Of a stretch of 64,000 nt of DNA, positions 59,746-64,000 are shown one piece after another (within the stretch, counting starts at the first letter, position 1; the number at the start of each line of letters is the position of its first letter). Source of the DNA: Druceiella hillmani (lineage: Eukaryota > Arthropoda > Insecta > Lepidoptera > Hepialidae). The position numbers were made by a program, and so were the translations under genes. The DNA is taken from contig JAYKKI010000006.1 in NCBI GenBank assembly GCA_039881145.1, forward strand, positions 11,809,501-11,873,500, written 5' to 3'. Below the pieces are notes generated by a model. The model worked only from the letters and a program-made list of their open reading frames with translations. It searched no databases and was not told where the DNA came from.

Positions 59746-61489
59746 GTTACTCAAAACGGTTAAATATAAAATTTATAATAAAGAACACCATGGAATAAAA
59801 TATTTATATTTAACAATTTTTTAGTTACTTTGATTTAAGAGCGGTATATTTAATTATAATCACGTCAAATGTGTAAGTGACATTGCTGATTTTTTCCAAG
59901 TACGAGATGAAGAGCGTTCAGAACAACCGTTCATGAGAATTTCTCAGCGCAGAGTGACCAGGGAACACAAATCTTATAAAATTGCAGCTTGGTTTTTGTT
60001 GAATAATTATTTTTCTTTTTCTCTTTCGCTATTACGTTAATCAAAATTATTTTATCATCAAATTAAAGAAGAAGAAATTAGAATTGAAAAAAAATTTGTT
60101 TGTTTCCAAGTTAAGGTATTATTGTTTGGAATGAATCTTTTAAATTTAACGATTTTGGCGAGGAATGAGTCGCAAAAAGCCGATTTTCATAAAATAAATA
60201 TATGAAATTAATAAATATAATCTGCATGAAGTATAAATGATATTTGGTTCATTTTTTATATCAAATAATTATACTATTTATTCTCTGACTTAAATAAACT
60301 TCGAGGGAGTAAAAAACTTCCCAAAAAGTTTTTGGTTATGGATGTAAATTATATTTCCTCTTCCTTAATTTATTAAAAACAATTCAGATTCACGTAACAG
60401 CAAAAGAGAAAAAAAAAATTATTTTCGGTTACATAAATATTTGGTAATACCAGTCTGTCATTCTGCGCTAAGGTACGCCCGAAGTCGGTTGTGTTTTGGC
60501 CGCTCTGAATTAAAACATCATTGTTGGTGCAATTATAGTTGGAATGATCATTCTTAGCTATGATGAACATTTTTATCTAATTTAAATATTTTATTTTATA
60601 GTGTCTATTATTTTTAGAAACTCACGCAAAGGATGTAGGAAAACTATGGCGATGATTCTAAATATCATAATTTTTGAAATATACGTCGTATTTTTACGTC
60701 CATGAACGTTTAGTAGGCAATATATTTAGATTTTTCTATATTTTCAATCGATTTTCTCAGAAACCAAACATAGAGGCTTGAAATTGACATAGTAATGCAT
60801 CTTATTAATGCATATATTTTTTACTTAATTTTTTCATTTAAATTATAAAATATAAAGACAGGGTAAATAAAGGCCCTAGATTGTTTAACGTTATATATTT
60901 ATGGATATCATTTGATTATCTAACGGACGTTATATACCTTATGAGGTATTAAACAATATTTTAAAGTTTATTTTGAAGAAGATATTCCGAAAAGTTTGCA
61001 AAAATTTAACATTCCCCTTATTCACGAAATTACTGAAGTAAATGCATTACGTTATGCAAAATAAATATTTGCAAATAATTTGATAGAAATGCTATGTACC
61101 CTTAGATGCGAATAGGTTGTTTTTGTATTTTATGTAAATGCGTGTACATGTTATAATTTTAAAGTTTCACTGCCACAATACAATCATTCTGGCTTTATAT
61201 TTTTAATCAAATTAATCATCTCTCAGTGTTGTTACTCAAGAAGTATTTGAATTATTTCGTCGATTCGTTTATTAGTTTTGATTTGAATTTTGAATATATA
61301 CAAATATTATAAAAATGTATTAAAGAAGAGTTTATTATAAAAAAGTTTAAGACTAACACTAATATATTCTAAGATTTTATACAAAATATCTAAACTAAGA
61401 AACCGCTTTATCTATAAATACTAAAACCGCGGCTTGCCTCATGTGGTTATAGTTAAAAATTAAAATTAAAAACATATAAATTGAAACAT
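59746..61489. other. AT-rich stretch, nothing recognised
   Basis: No supported feature. A short open frame on the minus strand at 60373-60570 has no family motif. Confidence 0.4.
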
Positions 61490-62400
61490 GCAGCGCCATC
61501 TAAAATAATATACCCCGGCCAACCAACTATCCCCACGCAAAACACCACATCGATCTATTGCTCCGTTGCGACGTGAAAGAAGAACAAATTTGGTTAGAAT
61601 GAAAGTTCCATAGTTGGGAAGTAGCCTGTGACATTTCCTGGTCACCAACTATTTCTGTACGTTCATCAGTAGCAAAATAATTGCACACACATTTACATTT
61701 ATGATATTAATTAGGATTATAATATTACTTAGAATGGCACAAAATATATAGCCTATATTATTTCCTGGTAAGATTACTAACTTTGGACAAAACATCACGT
61801 CTATACATTATTCAGCTGTGATGTAAACAAAGGACAAACAACACCTTCACACTTATAACATTATAGGTACAACTCTAAATTAAGGACTAAACTGAGTGTT
61901 TCTGTTGCTCTTTTACAACTGTAACAATACAAAAAATCATGTCGACCCATTGCTCCGTTATAATGTGAAAGAATGACAAACAAACATACTTTAGCATTAC
62001 GTTAGTTAGATGTCTGTAAGCATATTTTTTTCACGCACCACGCAAGAGTAGCTAAAATAATTTGATTGAGTTTTTCCTGGTGGATTCTGTTGGATCTGAA
62101 GTAAATTCCTTATGTTTTATTGCAATCGATTAACTAAAAAGAAGATATGGCGATTTGACATTTCAACACAAATTATACTTTAAAAAACTTTTTAATTTTT
62201 ATAATAAGTGATATTATGTATATTCATATTACGATTAACTTAGTAATATTTTATAAAGAAGGCAAAGCTACTCAGAAAATAAATTGTTAGCCGCTTTGTT
62301 TTATTTATAGACCATCAAGTTCAATGACTCCCGTCTCTTTCAGTTGCACGTATGAACAAGAAATAGGAGATATACAAAGATATATAAATATTTTATTGAT
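61490..62400 (+). repeat. Duplicated segment, copy 2
   Basis: Partner of 57880-58760, about 75-80% identical. The diverged tandem part is longer here, with ATCGATCTATTGCTCCGTTG, ATGTCGACCCATTGCTCCGT and related units. An exon-like block after TTTATTTATAG (about 62312-62365, CTCTTTCAGTTGCACGTATG) corresponds to the block after TTTATTTCCAG in copy 1. Confidence 0.75.
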
Positions 62401-64000
62401 GTTTTTTTTATTTAAAGCCAATTACTAAAGTACAATGATACTTTCTTACATTCGATATGTGATGCCGTATTATTTTAAAGATAAACGAAATGTGGCTTTA
62501 AGGCAGGAAACACGAATGAAAACAACAAATATAGTATTTCCGGTAATAACAAAGTCGGTTTATTGAGATAGTTTGCACGATTATTAAAAGGACATAGTTG
62601 TATTCTAGGTTATTTCAGTTAACAACAGACTGGCCCTAAAATTACTGAATCCTTAATTGCCAAATTTATTATTGGTACTTATTTCAATTATTTATATTAA
62701 ATAGATCCTAAGTTGTTGGCTTCTAGACTACGCGCAATTTTCGAAGATATTATAGAAGTTACTTTTTACTGAACGCTATCACTTATCTCATTCATTCTAC
62801 GGCTTCAGTAGTCATTGCGTAGAGAATAATATGTGATATAAGGATCTTATACGTGGTACGTGTGCCACGCTTATTTAATATTTTTATTTATATTATATGC
62901 TGTGTATGCGCTACGTTATCGAAAAGAGTAATGGGCAGGGCGCGAAAATCAAATTTATCTAAGGTCATTAGCGATATTCAGCGCCTTAAAAAACACGTCA
63001 GTAACTATATATCATGTTAGTAACTCCTCGGTTGTCACATTGCCAGGCGATCGTTGAAATGTCTTTTCTTGGGCTAATCTTTGCAACAAATTAATAATTA
63101 AATTATTGCTCTAATAGTTTTCAATTTAAATATAAAAAATAAAAGTAAAAATTATTTTTAGGTAAGTTTGTTTGTATATTTTGTTATTTTAATAAGAAAC
63201 TACTTTTTTAATTAAAAAAACCTTGATGTTATTCTCTCGTTAATTTTGAATTAATAAATATATAGAATGTCGTCATTCATTACGGAGTTAATCTCTATGT
63301 GTTATAGTCTCTTTTTTGTTAGTGTGTGCTAAATAGTAACATTATACATGTATTGAGCTATTTGTATTTGTAAATAATATTTCCCGCTTCGCAAATTCAA
63401 TATGTGCTTTACGCCATTTAATTTATGTTGTTAAATTGTGATTATTTTACCAAATTTTATTTTAAAAATACCAAGTTTCTAACTATAAGAGTTATGCTAT
63501 CTCTCGAATTAAATAGTAGCTTTTGTTTTAGTTCGAATCAGGAGTTATATGTAAACTAAAGTTAATGAAATTCTGTCCACCCCTTTAGGCTTGATTGTGC
63601 AAAAAAACATCTGAACACACTTTTCGTAGTGTGTATTAAAATTATACATGTGCAAACCCGTATGACATAAAATAATCGAAAAATGATTTATCTTTCGTTG
63701 GAAAGTTCTTGGTAAATAGCCTTTGAAGAAAATAATGGTTTTAGGTTTTTAAAATCTTTGGTAAACAGTAAAAAGTTACGGTCGTAATGAAATAGAAAGT
63801 AGGGAAGAAAATGTCTGAAACGCCTAAGGGTGACCCCTAAGGGTAAAAATATTTTAAACAATGAAGTGGAAAATTAAATAATTGGACGAAAGTAGAGTTT
63901 ATCGTAGTGTAAAGAAAGTAAAGTCATTTAAAGTATTAAAAAAATAAAAAAAATAAAGCCGTTGGCAAGATGGTACCAGCCGCAAAAATGAACTTCATCG
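62401..64000. other. AT-rich stretch, nothing recognised
   Basis: No coding, RNA or repeat feature that I can support up to the right edge. Confidence 0.4.

Overview
The window is AT-rich animal DNA from an arthropod, most likely an insect. It has intron-containing genes, long poly-AT microsatellites, decayed transposons of several superfamilies, and a 2.2-kb array of CCTAA pentamers (TTAGG on the other strand, the common insect telomere repeat). Flies such as Drosophila lack TTAGG telomeres, so a non-dipteran insect is favoured. The species cannot be named from this sequence.

Real host genes are few. (1) The last exon of a Nop9-like pumilio-repeat protein lies at 2926-3189 (+); the rest of that gene is not recognisable here. 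(2) A complete secreted lipase / phospholipase A1-like gene lies on the minus strand at 20260-30332. Its four coding exons join in frame to 384 codons with a signal peptide and Ser/Asp/His triad. Its 6.3-kb first intron holds the TTAGG-type array, a mariner and a LINE relic. A decayed copy of this gene's last exon sits at 11396-11700. A THAP-type zinc-finger exon relic (12175-12320) and two unidentified exon-like segments (37688-37905, 50141-50243) are weaker calls.

Most of the rest is a transposon graveyard. From left to right: a tRNA-like SINE (3448-3658); a pogo/Tigger-type transposase, nearly open but with a frameshift and stop codons (4882-6801); a ZMYM1-type hAT transposase relic (9050-10960); a Helitron with Rep and Pif1-like helicase pieces (about 12757-17450); a piggyBac relic (17930-19390); an internally deleted mariner with both terminal repeats (27941-28753); a non-LTR reverse-transcriptase tail (29420-29880); a copia element with two LTRs and gag, protease and RNase H remnants (31243-33235) plus a second copia scrap (35596-35690); a second Helitron N-terminal relic (44520-45080); and a DUF4817-type Tc1/mariner relic (51718-52700).

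The right 20 kb is mainly tandem and inverted repeats: a perfect 39-bp foldback, a 55-bp palindromic satellite, a 182-bp duplication, four 84-bp tandem units, and a roughly 900-bp duplication with 3.6 kb between copies.

The two most unusual signals are these. A dispersed repeat (1660-1820, and twice head to head at 47092-47375) carries a sequence that matches the core and all three helices of a type I hammerhead ribozyme, with a compensatory base-pair change between copies. The telomere-like array sits inside the lipase intron, and is flanked by direct repeats nested within inverted repeats.
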